Shown here in pieces: positions 1-5,359 of a stretch of 5,359 nucleotides of DNA. The position numbers and the translations under genes were made by a program. The DNA lies in the NCBI GenBank assembly GCA_017630995.1, contig JAGBUD010000125.1:1-5359 (forward strand), written 5' to 3'. The stretch comes from Clostridia bacterium. Its GTDB lineage: Bacteria > Bacillota_A > Clostridia > Oscillospirales > CAG-272. The stretch's first letter is position 1; every line of letters starts with the position of its first letter. Under the pieces are notes generated by a model. That model was not told the origin of the DNA. It was given only the letters and a program-made list of their open reading frames with translations, and ran no database searches.

Positions 1-111
1 CTTCAACTTGACCCAAATCGGAAAGTAGGACATCACCGCGAGCGCGGTGGGCACTACCGCAAGGATAATGCCTATTGCCGAAAACAAAAGCTTTCTGTTT
101 CTATCGCTCAT
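1..111 (-). CDS. Holin-like small membrane protein, N-terminal part (cut by window edge)
   Basis: Only the first 37 codons are visible; the gene runs off the left edge. It starts with ATG at 111, and that ATG overlaps the TGA stop of the preceding gene (ATGA, 4 nt shared), so translation is probably coupled; only a weak GGTGG lies upstream, inside the preceding gene. The peptide begins MSDRNRKLL, a positively charged head, followed by a hydrophobic stretch at about residues 8-34 (FSAIGIILAVVPTALAVMSY, then FPIW) and then Lys residues, as in a membrane-spanning segment. From memory, small phage proteins with an AVVP...SYFP pattern sit near the end of structural modules in gut Firmicutes phages and are often labelled holin. 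That label is inference, because the second half, the presence of a second membrane helix and any downstream endolysin cannot be seen. It could equally be a small membrane protein unrelated to lysis. Confidence 0.6.
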   Translation of the reverse strand, partial: MSDRNRKLLFSAIGIILAVVPTALAVMSYFPIWVKLK

Positions 112-827
112 TTTTCGCCACCGCCCGCAAGTCGTTTCTTCATTTCGCTTATTTTCTCACCCACGTTGTCCTTCGAGTATTGGGGCAGGGAGCTGTGCAT
201 AAAAACGTCGTAAAGCATTTCCACCTCGGTGAGCATTGCTTCCTTGAGGCTTTGAATTGCGGCTCTCTCCTCGTCTGCCTCCCTGATTCTCTCGCAAATA
301 AGCTCTATGCTGTTTGAAAGCTCCTCAACGGTGTTTTCGCAAAACGCAAATCTCTCCGAAAGAAACTTAACCGTTTCCTCGGTCTTTTCGATTGCGCAGC
401 TTGCCTGCTTTTCAAATTTTCCAACGCTGCCGCCAAGGCTTGAAAGGGCGGCTTTCACAAGGGGGATAAGCCCCTTTTTATATGCAAACGCAAGCACGAG
501 CGAAGCTATAAAGGCAAGGGCGGAGAGAAACTTGTCTATGTTTTCCAGAGTGAAGTCATACATCACTTGAAATAGGCTCTCGTCCGCACCCGTGTCGCCT
601 AAAACGTCACCTTTTTCTTCATTCTCTGTGAGGTATGAAGGGTTTTCCGTTAGGTTTTCATCGCTTGAGGTGCCACCCGCAGTCTCGAGCGCGCAAGGCT
701 CTTCTTGGGTGATGGCGGACTCATTCTCCGCGCCGCCGCTATCCTTTGCAAATGCCGCAAAGGAAAAGGAGAAAAGCAGGGCGCAAATTGCCGCCGCGCA
801 TAAAATTTTCTTGAATATCTTTTTCAT
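108..827 (-). CDS. Signal-peptide, single-membrane-span, coiled-coil phage protein of unknown function
   Basis: This 239-aa protein has no function I recognise with certainty. Residues 1-27 form a classical signal peptide: MKKIFKKIL head, hydrophobic core, and AFA-KD as the likely cleavage site. Residues 28-90 are acidic, low complexity (Glu, Ser, Thr, Asn, Gly) and carry one Cys (45). Residues about 97-116 (DKFLSALAFIASLVLAFAY) form a membrane span followed by KKG. Residues about 133-205 are charged and helical with heptad-like spacing, suggesting a coiled coil, and the tail is basic (MKKRLAGGGEK). The positive charge after the span predicts an outside N-terminus and a cytoplasmic C-terminus. 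The start is ATG at 827, preceded by AAAGGA at 5-nt spacing. It lies between a coiled-coil tail-type protein and a holin-like gene, whose ATG overlaps its stop. Candidate roles are lysis accessory, membrane anchoring during DNA entry, or superinfection exclusion; none is proven. Confidence 0.85.
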   Translation of the reverse strand: MKKIFKKILCAAAICALLFSFSFAAFAKDSGGAENESAITQEEPCALETAGGTSSDENLTENPSYLTENEEKGDVLGDTGADESLFQVMYDFTLENIDKFLSALAFIASLVLAFAYKKGLIPLVKAALSSLGGSVGKFEKQASCAIEKTEETVKFLSERFAFCENTVEELSNSIELICERIREADEERAAIQSLKEAMLTEVEMLYDVFMHSSLPQYSKDNVGEKISEMKKRLAGGGEK

Positions 828-854
828 AATTTTCCTTTCTTCTTATGCCGTGAA

Positions 855-1250
855 TTAAAATATGGTTTTTCCGTATACCGCAACGTAAAGCTCGGAGAAT
901 GCCTTTTCGAGCCTTGCGTTCTTTTCCGTTAATGCGGCGAGGTGCTTTGCAAGGAGTCTTGCGCTCTCATCGGCGCTCCTTGCGAGCGTGATTCTTCCCG
1001 CCTCGCATTTTATCGGCTCGCAAAGAAATTCCTTGCCGTCTGCGGTCTTGATTATCGGAGTCAGTATGCCGCGTCCGAGAAGGTCGGTTTTAACTGTCGT
1101 GTGGTCACCGTTAAGGAAAAAATCCTTTCCGCCCAAGATAAGCTTTGTATAGCTGCCGCCTAAAAAGCGAAACCTTATTTCGCTTTCGCGTCTTTCGTCG
1201 AGGGTGCATATCACGTAAGTGTCGCCGAGCCTTATGTATTCAATAAGCAT
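855..1250 (-). CDS. Small phage protein with beta-rich N-terminus and C-terminal coiled coil (probable tail-associated)
   Basis: This 131-aa protein has two visible parts. Residues 1-90 alternate short hydrophobic and polar strands (for example EIRFRFLGG, TKLILGGKDFFLNGDH, GILTPIIKTADG) and look like a compact beta sandwich. Residues about 92-125 are a heptad-patterned helix (ARLLAKHLAALTEKNARLEK) likely to oligomerise, and the protein ends in KTIF. This layout resembles, from memory, small proteins beside tail genes in Firmicutes gut phages and is compatible with a trimeric fibre or baseplate decoration; that role is inferred. The start is ATG at 1250, sharing one base with the TAA stop of the upstream gene (TAATG), with a strong GAGGAGGT ribosome site 7 nt ahead. 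The strong site plus overlap suggest high, coupled expression. Twenty-seven nt separate its stop from the next gene. Confidence 0.85.
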   Translation of the reverse strand: MLIEYIRLGDTYVICTLDERRESEIRFRFLGGSYTKLILGGKDFFLNGDHTTVKTDLLGRGILTPIIKTADGKEFLCEPIKCEAGRITLARSADESARLLAKHLAALTEKNARLEKAFSELYVAVYGKTIF

Positions 1251-1540
1251 TAGTTTACCTCCTCAATTTCGAGCCTTGCTTTTATTATTGCTATGTCGGA
1301 TTGCATAGTCTTAAACGGCTCAAGAGTTATGAGAAATTCTCCGAGTGCCCCGCTTTCAACGTCGTCAACGAGGGTGTTGAAGCTCTCGATTATTTTGAGC
1401 GGAAGCTTGTCAAATGCCGCCTTCATCTCGGTGGGCGTGTAACCTTTTCCGCCAAAAGCGGTGGGCGCCGTCGGCCTTGTGGGGAGTGCGGCAATCTTGA
1501 GGGGTTCAATCTCCGAACTAGTGATTTTTTTAGTGTTCAT
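1250..1540 (-). CDS. Small conserved-looking phage protein of unknown function (after tail nozzle gene)
   Basis: This 96-aa protein has no recognised enzyme or binding motif. Residues 1-18 are polar, residues 20-33 are a Pro/Thr/Gly-rich flexible stretch (PTRPTAPTAFGGKG), residues about 36-61 form a predicted amphipathic helix (TPTEMKAAFDKLPLKIIESF), and residues 63-93 form a second, partly coiled helix. I recall similar short proteins with the APTAFGGKGY-type stretch next to tail genes in gut Firmicutes phages, without a proven role. A conserved loop followed by helices would suit docking onto the tail, but this is inference. The start is ATG at 1540 with AGAGGA 6 nt upstream. It follows the nozzle gene after 44 nt and overlaps the next gene by 1 nt (TAATG), so it belongs to the same operon. 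Confidence 0.85.
   Translation of the reverse strand: MNTKKITSSEIEPLKIAALPTRPTAPTAFGGKGYTPTEMKAAFDKLPLKIIESFNTLVDDVESGALGEFLITLEPFKTMQSDIAIIKARLEIEEVN
1257..1264 (-). promoter_or_regulatory. Strong ribosome binding site inside the end of the upstream gene
   Basis: The minus strand reads GAGGAGGTAAACTAATG. The near-perfect anti-16S match GAGGAGGT sits in the last codons (Glu-Glu-Val-Asn) of the 96-aa gene, 7 nt before the ATG of the 131-aa gene, so the same bases encode protein and drive the next start. It is the strongest such site in the window and fixes the start at 1250. Confidence 0.85.
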
Positions 1541-1555
1541 TCTTCGTCCTCTTTC

Positions 1556-1576
1556 GTAAGTCGCAGTCGGACTTAC
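1556..1576. repeat. Small inverted repeat between nozzle gene and 96-aa gene
   Basis: GTAAGTC (1556-1562) and GACTTAC (1570-1576) are perfect complements around a 7-nt loop, filling half of the 44-nt gap. No T-run follows on the minus strand; the AGAGGA ribosome site of the 96-aa gene (1547-1552) comes next. It is therefore not a standard terminator. It could modulate translation or RNA processing, or be chance. Confidence 0.45.
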
Positions 1577-1584
1577 TCTCTCTT

Positions 1585-4275
1585 TTAGGTGTATTTGATT
1601 CTGCCTGCAACCGTAAATCTGTAGGATACGGTTTCAATGGCAATCGGTGAGCAAAAATCGTCGCAGTAAAACGCGAGCGCCTTTTCAACCCACCCCTTTT
1701 CTTTCTCCTTTATCGGAATTGTAACGCTATCGCGTGAGTCGAGGGTGAGGGAGCTGAAATTCCAATTTGAAAAATCGGGAGCCTCGTTTGGCAGCGCGCA
1801 AAGCTCGCTATATCCCGCCTTGTCGGTTTCAACCTCGCAGCGCAGCCGTCCCGCACCGCTCAAATCGCATTTGACGGTCAGCGAGTTTTTAACCGTGTTT
1901 TTGGCAAGACCGCCCAAGCCGCAGTTGTCCGAAGCGGTAACAAGGGCGCACCTCATCGCGTGGTCGTGAAAGCCGTAAAAGCTTGGGTGAAGCCGCGAGC
2001 CGTAAGCCACCTTGTATTCCTCAAGGTTGAAATCGGGTGAGATGGAAATCTGCGCGGGCGGAATCCCGCGCATATCGTTATTGAATATGCAAAGGTCGCC
2101 GTTGTCGGTTCCAAAAAGGAGCAGGTCATCGCCTATACATTTGAGGTAGGTGAGGGGGTGAAATTCTCCGCCAACCATTTCCTCGGTGGCGTAAACGCAA
2201 ATTTTATCATCTGCGTTCTTGACGTAATATATAAACCCGTCCTCGCCCATATCGCTGAAAACGGTTCCGCTCGCCACCTCGTCGGGATATGGGAAAACCT
2301 TGTACCCCGCGGGAGCAATATGCGAGTATCTATATACCCGTGTCGCCTTTTTATAGGTTCCAACGTGGTTAAAATAGAACCATTCATACTCTCGCGAGCC
2401 TGTTTCGTGGGTAAAGGTCGCTCTTGAATCTGCAAGGAATATCTGCCCGTTAATGCCAATGGCAAGGTATCCGCACCATTCGGTGAGCGTGGCTTTTGTG
2501 AGGTCCTCGCAAAGCAGACGCGCGTTGACGTTATGCGAGCGCGCCGCAATGCTTCGCTCAAGGTTTATCGTGCGCTTGTCGAGAGCGAAAACTCCGTTCT
2601 TTGAAATAAATATCGGGTCGTCGAAAAAGGATATCGCGCCGCCGATAGCTCCGATTCCGTTGTGGGTGTAAGCTATCGGATAGGTCTTTGGTATGAAGTC
2701 GTCGCCCGTTTCCTTTGGGGTGTGGTAGAAGATACTGCCGCCACCGTCGTCGCCCTTTTTGAAAACGGCAAGGGAGTCTGCCAAGGCGAGCATTGCCGTT
2801 ATCGGATATCTTCCAACCCCGTCGGAGAGGAAGTTGTACGAGCCAAAATAAAGCTTGCCATCTGTTTTCTCGGTTTCCCTTGCGGAGAAGAATACGGTGC
2901 CGCCAAGCTCCGCGTTTCCCGAAAGGAAAATGCGCCCGTCGAATTTCTCGCAAACCGTGCAAGCCGAAATGGCAGAAAATCCGTCACCCGCATGGCCGCA
3001 TTTCTCGAAAATACCAAGCGCACTACCCGATTCCGCGTCGGAGTCGTATTCCCAAACGCCCGAAATCACAACCTCCTTGCCCTCAACTGTGCGTCTGTCG
3101 TCAATGGGGAAGATTATGCTCTTGATTATGCCGTTTTCCCAAATGGGAAAGTAGCTGGGAGGCTCCTCGCCACCAAGGGTAACGGTGAGGATTTCTCTCG
3201 TCCTTGTGCAAACGGGAATTTCAACCGTTATCGAAAGGTCAGCGGAAAAGTATTCGAACAAAATCCCGTCGAAAAGCTCGTGGTTTTCGACGCTTTCAAA
3301 GTCCTCCTTGTTCGAGGCATAGGAAACCGACGTGAGTGACTCGCAACCGTCGCTAACCGCCGCACCAAGCCTTTCAAGACCAAGACCAAGGTAGAGCTTA
3401 TGCAGTGACGTGCAGCCCGAGAACGCACCCGTGTCAATTATTCCGATGCTGTCGGGGCAAAAAACCGATTGCAGCGCGGTGCAGCCCTTAAATGCGAATT
3501 TTCCGACGCGGTAAACGCCCATGGCGATTTTTACACTGTAAACCGTTCTGCTTTCGAGAAACGCGTTGTCGAAAATCTCGTAAACCTTATATAGCTTTCC
3601 GCCAATCCTCGTGTATGCGGGAATATTAATCTCGCCGCCCTGAAAGCCTTGGGAAATTCCGATAACCGCGCAAAGTCCCTTTTCCTCGTTCGTTATTCCG
3701 TAAAGGAGGTCCGGGGTGCCGTATGAAACAGTTTCTGCCGCGCCTATCACGTATTTTTCCTTGAATTTATTAATAAGAAGATTTTTCTGTTCAAAGGGTA
3801 GAGCGTTGAGATAGGTGGTCGGAACGTATGCGTCCTCCTCGGAGCTTGTAATTCTTCTTGTCGCGCCGCTATCGTCAATTCTGATTATTCCGCCGTCGTC
3901 GACAAGGTAAAAGGTATTTCCAAGCAAAAATCCAATGCTCTTTGAATCCCGCGCGTCAAAAATCGGGGCAAGTGAGAAAATCATATCCTTGTCCTTTGTA
4001 TTGAAGCGGTATACCTTGTCCCCCGCGTGCACTATCACGTATTCCTCGGAGGATGCGTCGCGTTGGGTGTAAATTCCGTGTATCTCGCCCGCAAGGGTGG
4101 TGAGAAGTCTGAAGCCCGGGGCGCTTTCAATTACCGAGCCGCCGCGTCCGCTATAGTCCTTATACATATTTTCAAGGTAGCGAAACCTCTTTCTTTCCGA
4201 GGTCGTGGCAGAGAAGTCCACTCCGCGCATATCGCGCAGTGTGAGGGTGTATTCGTTTTTTCCTCTCATTCCCAT
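1585..4275 (-). CDS. Tail nozzle / DNA-stabilisation-type phage protein with inserted leucine-rich repeats
   Basis: This long gene encodes 896 aa from ATG at 4275. That ATG shares a base with the preceding stop (TAATG); an in-frame GTG at 4284 would add 3 residues, and I prefer the ATG. Residues here are numbered from the GTG. Residues 10-150 carry GVDFSATTSERKRF, a Tyr/Gly-rich strand set and two short blades (VIVHAGDKVYRF, LLGNTFYLVDDGGIIRI) like a beta-propeller. Residues about 190-330 are a BspA-like leucine-rich-repeat insert. Residues about 440-740 resume propeller-like blades (CEKFDGRIFLSGN, GSIFYHTPK, SKNGVFALDK, YLAIGINGQIFLADSR, DLLLFGTDNGDLCIF). Residues 790-899 are a beta-rich end domain. 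The arrangement and position after an adaptor gene resemble, from memory, short-tailed phage nozzle proteins (P22 gp10 and T7 gp12 type), which close the tail and hold DNA in. No frameshift is visible. An alternative is another tail-tip protein. Confidence 0.8.
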   Translation of the reverse strand: MGMRGKNEYTLTLRDMRGVDFSATTSERKRFRYLENMYKDYSGRGGSVIESAPGFRLLTTLAGEIHGIYTQRDASSEEYVIVHAGDKVYRFNTKDKDMIFSLAPIFDARDSKSIGFLLGNTFYLVDDGGIIRIDDSGATRRITSSEEDAYVPTTYLNALPFEQKNLLINKFKEKYVIGAAETVSYGTPDLLYGITNEEKGLCAVIGISQGFQGGEINIPAYTRIGGKLYKVYEIFDNAFLESRTVYSVKIAMGVYRVGKFAFKGCTALQSVFCPDSIGIIDTGAFSGCTSLHKLYLGLGLERLGAAVSDGCESLTSVSYASNKEDFESVENHELFDGILFEYFSADLSITVEIPVCTRTREILTVTLGGEEPPSYFPIWENGIIKSIIFPIDDRRTVEGKEVVISGVWEYDSDAESGSALGIFEKCGHAGDGFSAISACTVCEKFDGRIFLSGNAELGGTVFFSARETEKTDGKLYFGSYNFLSDGVGRYPITAMLALADSLAVFKKGDDGGGSIFYHTPKETGDDFIPKTYPIAYTHNGIGAIGGAISFFDDPIFISKNGVFALDKRTINLERSIAARSHNVNARLLCEDLTKATLTEWCGYLAIGINGQIFLADSRATFTHETGSREYEWFYFNHVGTYKKATRVYRYSHIAPAGYKVFPYPDEVASGTVFSDMGEDGFIYYVKNADDKICVYATEEMVGGEFHPLTYLKCIGDDLLLFGTDNGDLCIFNNDMRGIPPAQISISPDFNLEEYKVAYGSRLHPSFYGFHDHAMRCALVTASDNCGLGGLAKNTVKNSLTVKCDLSGAGRLRCEVETDKAGYSELCALPNEAPDFSNWNFSSLTLDSRDSVTIPIKEKEKGWVEKALAFYCDDFCSPIAIETVSYRFTVAGRIKYT
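3295..3717 (-). other. BspA-type leucine-rich-repeat cassette inside the nozzle protein
   Basis: The boundaries are approximate, covering residues about 190-330 (numbered from GTG 4284). It opens with a cap resembling those of BspA-family surface proteins (LLYGITN..., GGEINIPAY, KLYKVYEIFDNAF). About four 23-residue units follow between residues 234 and 323. Three exact-period positions are visible: Cys 268, 291 and 314, with Gly at 267, 290 and 313 and Leu at 271, 294 and 317. Ala-Phe pairs recur at 241, 264 and 287. Typical unit cores are FKGCTALQSV, FSGCTSLHKLYLG and DGCESLTSV. It ends with VSYASNKEDFESV, like the end cap of such arrays. The family (LRR_5) is common on surface proteins of Bacillota, Bacteroidetes and Treponema and often mediates binding. 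A receptor-binding role here is inferred. Confidence 0.85.
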
Positions 4276-4277
4276 TA
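4273..4277 (-). promoter_or_regulatory. TAATG stop-start overlap, adaptor to nozzle gene
   Basis: On the minus strand the TAA ending the 279-aa gene and the ATG of the nozzle gene share one A. Only a weak G-rich stretch (GGGGTGGG) precedes it, so the nozzle gene probably depends on ribosomes finishing the upstream gene. This helps choose ATG 4275 over GTG 4284. A matching TAATG occurs at 1248-1252. Confidence 0.7.
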
Positions 4278-5114
4278 TGCCCACCCCGTAACGTTGCGGT
4301 ATCCGCCGCCGAGGCGGCGGGTATCGTTATATCTCGTCGCGCGGAGCGCGTCCTTGTAGAGTGAAAGATAAAATTCCGCCTTGTCAGCATCGTCGTCAAG
4401 CCAATAGTAAGCCGCAGCAAGAAGTGCAACGAGATGTTCGATTTCAGAGGGGAGCGAAAGTTCCTCGCCCAAGTTGTCAAGGCTCACGTGTGGTGCTGCC
4501 GCCTTGTAGGTGAGGTTGACTCTGCCGCTAAAGCTGCTTGGCAAAATCAGCTTTTCGTCTAAAAGGTGCGCGCCCGAGATTTCTTTTTCTTCTGCGTCAA
4601 GCGGCAGGGAGGAGAAGGAATGAAAATCGGGTGCGAGCGATTTCATTCTGTATTCGTACGGGTGGGAATAGAGGGGGATTTCTTCCTCTCTCACGGTAGA
4701 AAGAGCGGAAAACGTGGCAAGCGAGATAACCGCAAACCGACTCTCTCCGTAAAACTCTATTTTTGCCTCCGAGGAGATAAAACCGCGCCATACCGCCGTA
4801 GGCGTGTCAAATTTATGCTCGGTTTTCTTGCCGCCCTCCGTTATCGAAAATGCGCCTCTGCCGCTCGTTTTAAAGGAGTAAGCCTCGCCTGTCAGCAAAT
4901 ACTCTTCTCTCTTTTCGGGATTATGGCGCAAAAGCTCGAAAATCAGGCTCGGCTCTGTCGGATAATGCTCAAGTGTGAGCGTTTTGTAAACCGAGCGCTC
5001 GGTGTAAATCGTTCTTAACGCGCGCCGCACCGCAATTATAAAATTCTTGTCGGCACTTATTTCGCTGTCAAAGCCGAGCGCCGATATTTCATCTTTTAAA
5101 TCGTTAAGTGTCAT
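4275..5114 (-). CDS. Head-tail adaptor-type phage protein (portal-nozzle connector)
   Basis: This 279-aa protein has three parts. Residues 1-48 are helical (MTLNDLKDEI..., FIIAVRRALRTIYTE). Residues about 50-205 are a beta-rich region with a recognisable strand at 115-132 (EAKIEFYGESRFAVI). Residues 222-258 are a long helix, with PSEIEHLVALLAAAYYWLDD followed by KAEFYLSLYKDALR, a pattern common in phage neck adaptors, followed by a basic tail ending VTGWA. Neck adaptors of P22 gp4 and T7 gp11 type are shorter (about 170-200 aa), so the beta domain may be an insertion. The role inferred is to sit between portal and nozzle and extend the tail channel. The start is ATG at 5114 with AGAGG 5 nt upstream. 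The stop overlaps the nozzle start. I am fairly sure of the structural module, less sure of the exact neck position. Confidence 0.8.
   Translation of the reverse strand: MTLNDLKDEISALGFDSEISADKNFIIAVRRALRTIYTERSVYKTLTLEHYPTEPSLIFELLRHNPEKREEYLLTGEAYSFKTSGRGAFSITEGGKKTEHKFDTPTAVWRGFISSEAKIEFYGESRFAVISLATFSALSTVREEEIPLYSHPYEYRMKSLAPDFHSFSSLPLDAEEKEISGAHLLDEKLILPSSFSGRVNLTYKAAAPHVSLDNLGEELSLPSEIEHLVALLAAAYYWLDDDADKAEFYLSLYKDALRATRYNDTRRLGGGYRNVTGWA
4303..4320. repeat. GC-rich inverted repeat near the adaptor gene end
   Basis: CCGCCGCC (4303-4310) and GGCGGCGG (4313-4320) are perfect complements with a 2-nt gap, in the codons for Arg-Arg-Leu-Gly-Gly-Gly of the 279-aa protein. In RNA a slightly larger loop would form. 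It lies about 28 nt before the nozzle ATG and could affect ribosome passage or start access. It may also simply reflect the RRLGGG codons. Confidence 0.35.
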
Positions 5115-5139
5115 CTTTTCCTCTTTTCGTTTTTAAGGT

Positions 5140-5165
5140 GGGGCAGCGTCATTCGATGCTGCCCC
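5140..5165. terminator. Strong hairpin after the capsid gene, terminator- or processing-like
   Basis: An 11-bp stem (arms 5140-5150 and 5155-5165, core GGGGCAGC/GCTGCCCC, one G-T wobble) with a 4-nt loop (ATTC) fills the gap between capsid and adaptor genes. On the transcribed minus strand it is followed by ACCTTAAAAACG, without the usual U-run; on the plus strand it is followed by GTTTGGTTTTA, which is T-rich. It is therefore not a canonical minus-strand terminator. It may be a leaky terminator or RNA-stabilising hairpin raising capsid mRNA over downstream genes. Confidence 0.45.
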
Positions 5166-5195
5166 GTTTGGTTTTAGGCGCTTACTTTAGCCGCG

Positions 5196-5359
5196 TTACA
5201 TATTGCTCGTGGTGCTGTCGTAAGCGTAAAGGATATGCTTGTAGGAGCCGAAGCCAACACCGAATCTGCATCTGCCGTTCCACACGTAGTTGCCGGTATG
5301 GTTATCCACCCAGTTGGTGACGGTCAGAGGTACACGGTTGAAGAACATGTTGCCGCAAA
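5196..5359 (-). CDS. Probable major capsid protein, C-terminal end (cut by window edge)
   Basis: Only the last 53 codons plus TAA (5198-5196) are visible; the start lies beyond the right edge. The readable peptide includes CGNMFFNRVPLTVTNWVD, GNYVWNGRCRFGVGFGSYKH and a tail ILYAYDSTTSNM. Aromatic and Gly-rich strands and a short polar tail suit the C-terminus of a phage coat protein. From memory, gut Firmicutes phage coat proteins often have an NRVP...W.D..TGN..W.GR.RF.GF-like end; that comparison is unverified. Position supports it: directly upstream of an adaptor gene, followed by a strong hairpin, as capsid genes often are. It could instead be another head protein. The start, full length and fold cannot be judged. 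Confidence 0.6.
   Translation of the reverse strand, partial: CGNMFFNRVPLTVTNWVDNHTGNYVWNGRCRFGVGFGSYKHILYAYDSTTSNM

Noticed and set aside
459..479. Terminator-like AAGGGG/CCCCTT stem followed by a T-run on the plus strand
   Set aside because: It sits inside the coding sequence for Lys-Lys-Gly-Leu-Ile-Pro-Leu of the 239-aa protein and no plus-strand gene leads into it; the stem is only 6 bp and is explained by the codons.
2133..2962. Two minus-strand open frames (2133-2561, 2558-2962) in another frame of the nozzle gene
   Set aside because: Their products are Arg/Pro/Ser-rich and low in structure, as expected for off-frame reading, and the main frame is uninterrupted.
2946..3000. Possible metal site in the nozzle protein (Cys429-Gly-His431 and Cys442-x-x-Cys445)
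   Set aside because: The protein has many Cys residues, the spacing fits no family I can name, and the CTVC part belongs to a propeller-like strand.
2662..3339. 225-codon open frame on the plus strand
   Set aside because: It lies wholly antisense to the nozzle gene, whose protein has clear domain structure; its own translation is Arg/Val-rich without any recognisable motif and it has no neighbours on that strand.
4566..5018. 150-codon plus-strand open frame
   Set aside because: It is antisense to the adaptor gene, with no family resemblance and composition typical of a shadow frame.
5196..5359. Diversity-generating retroelement target (aromatic/Gly-rich end as in C-type-lectin tail tips)
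   Set aside because: No reverse transcriptase, template repeat or Asn-AAY-rich variable stretch is visible, and the context fits a capsid protein better.
1..5359. Promoters, tRNA genes, CRISPR arrays, attachment sites or insertion sequences
   Set aside because: No convincing -35/-10 pair, cloverleaf, spaced repeats, att-like duplication or transposase was seen on either strand; gaps between genes are at most 81 nt.

Overview
The window is a stretch of tailed-phage genome, either a free phage or a prophage. All seven genes recognised, including two cut by the window edges, lie on the minus strand and are packed head to tail, so transcription runs from high to low coordinates. The host is most likely a Gram-positive Bacillota/Clostridia-type gut bacterium. 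This is inferred from purine-rich Shine-Dalgarno sites (GAGGAGG, AGAGGA, AAAGGA), a typical Firmicutes-style signal peptide, and the resemblance of the large proteins, from memory, to gut Clostridia phage proteins. No taxon can be fixed from the sequence alone. Stops are conventional, and no integrase, repressor, lysin, tRNA or CRISPR is present.

In transcription order: (1) 5359-5196, the C-terminal end of a probable major capsid protein. (2) An 81-nt gap holding a strong 11-bp hairpin (5140-5165). (3) 5114-4275, a 279-aa head-tail adaptor-type protein. (4) 4275-1585, an 896-aa tail nozzle/DNA-stabilisation-type protein. (5) A 44-nt gap with a small inverted repeat (1556-1576). (6) 1540-1250, a 96-aa protein of unknown function. 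(7) 1250-855, a 131-aa protein with a beta-rich front and a coiled-coil end. (8) 827-108, a 239-aa protein with a signal peptide, one membrane segment and a coiled coil. (9) 111-1, the start of a small holin-like membrane protein. Several junctions overlap by 1-4 nt (TAATG at 4277-4273 and 1252-1248, ATGA at 111-108), which points to one translationally coupled morphogenesis operon.

The order capsid, adaptor, nozzle resembles the short-tailed phage plan (P22 gp5, gp4, gp10; T7 gp10, gp11, gp12). The inferred scheme is that the adaptor closes the portal, the nozzle ends the tail tube, the small proteins decorate the tail or assist host contact, and the last two genes act at the membrane. A siphovirus assignment cannot be excluded because the rest of the tail module is out of view.

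The most notable feature is a complete BspA-type leucine-rich-repeat cassette (about residues 190-330) embedded in the tail nozzle protein. It has its own front cap, about four 23-residue repeats and an end cap. LRRs of this type are normally found on bacterial surface proteins, so it may be an adhesion module captured by the phage tail. The second most notable is the signal-peptide membrane protein at 108-827, unusual so close to structural genes and without an assigned function.
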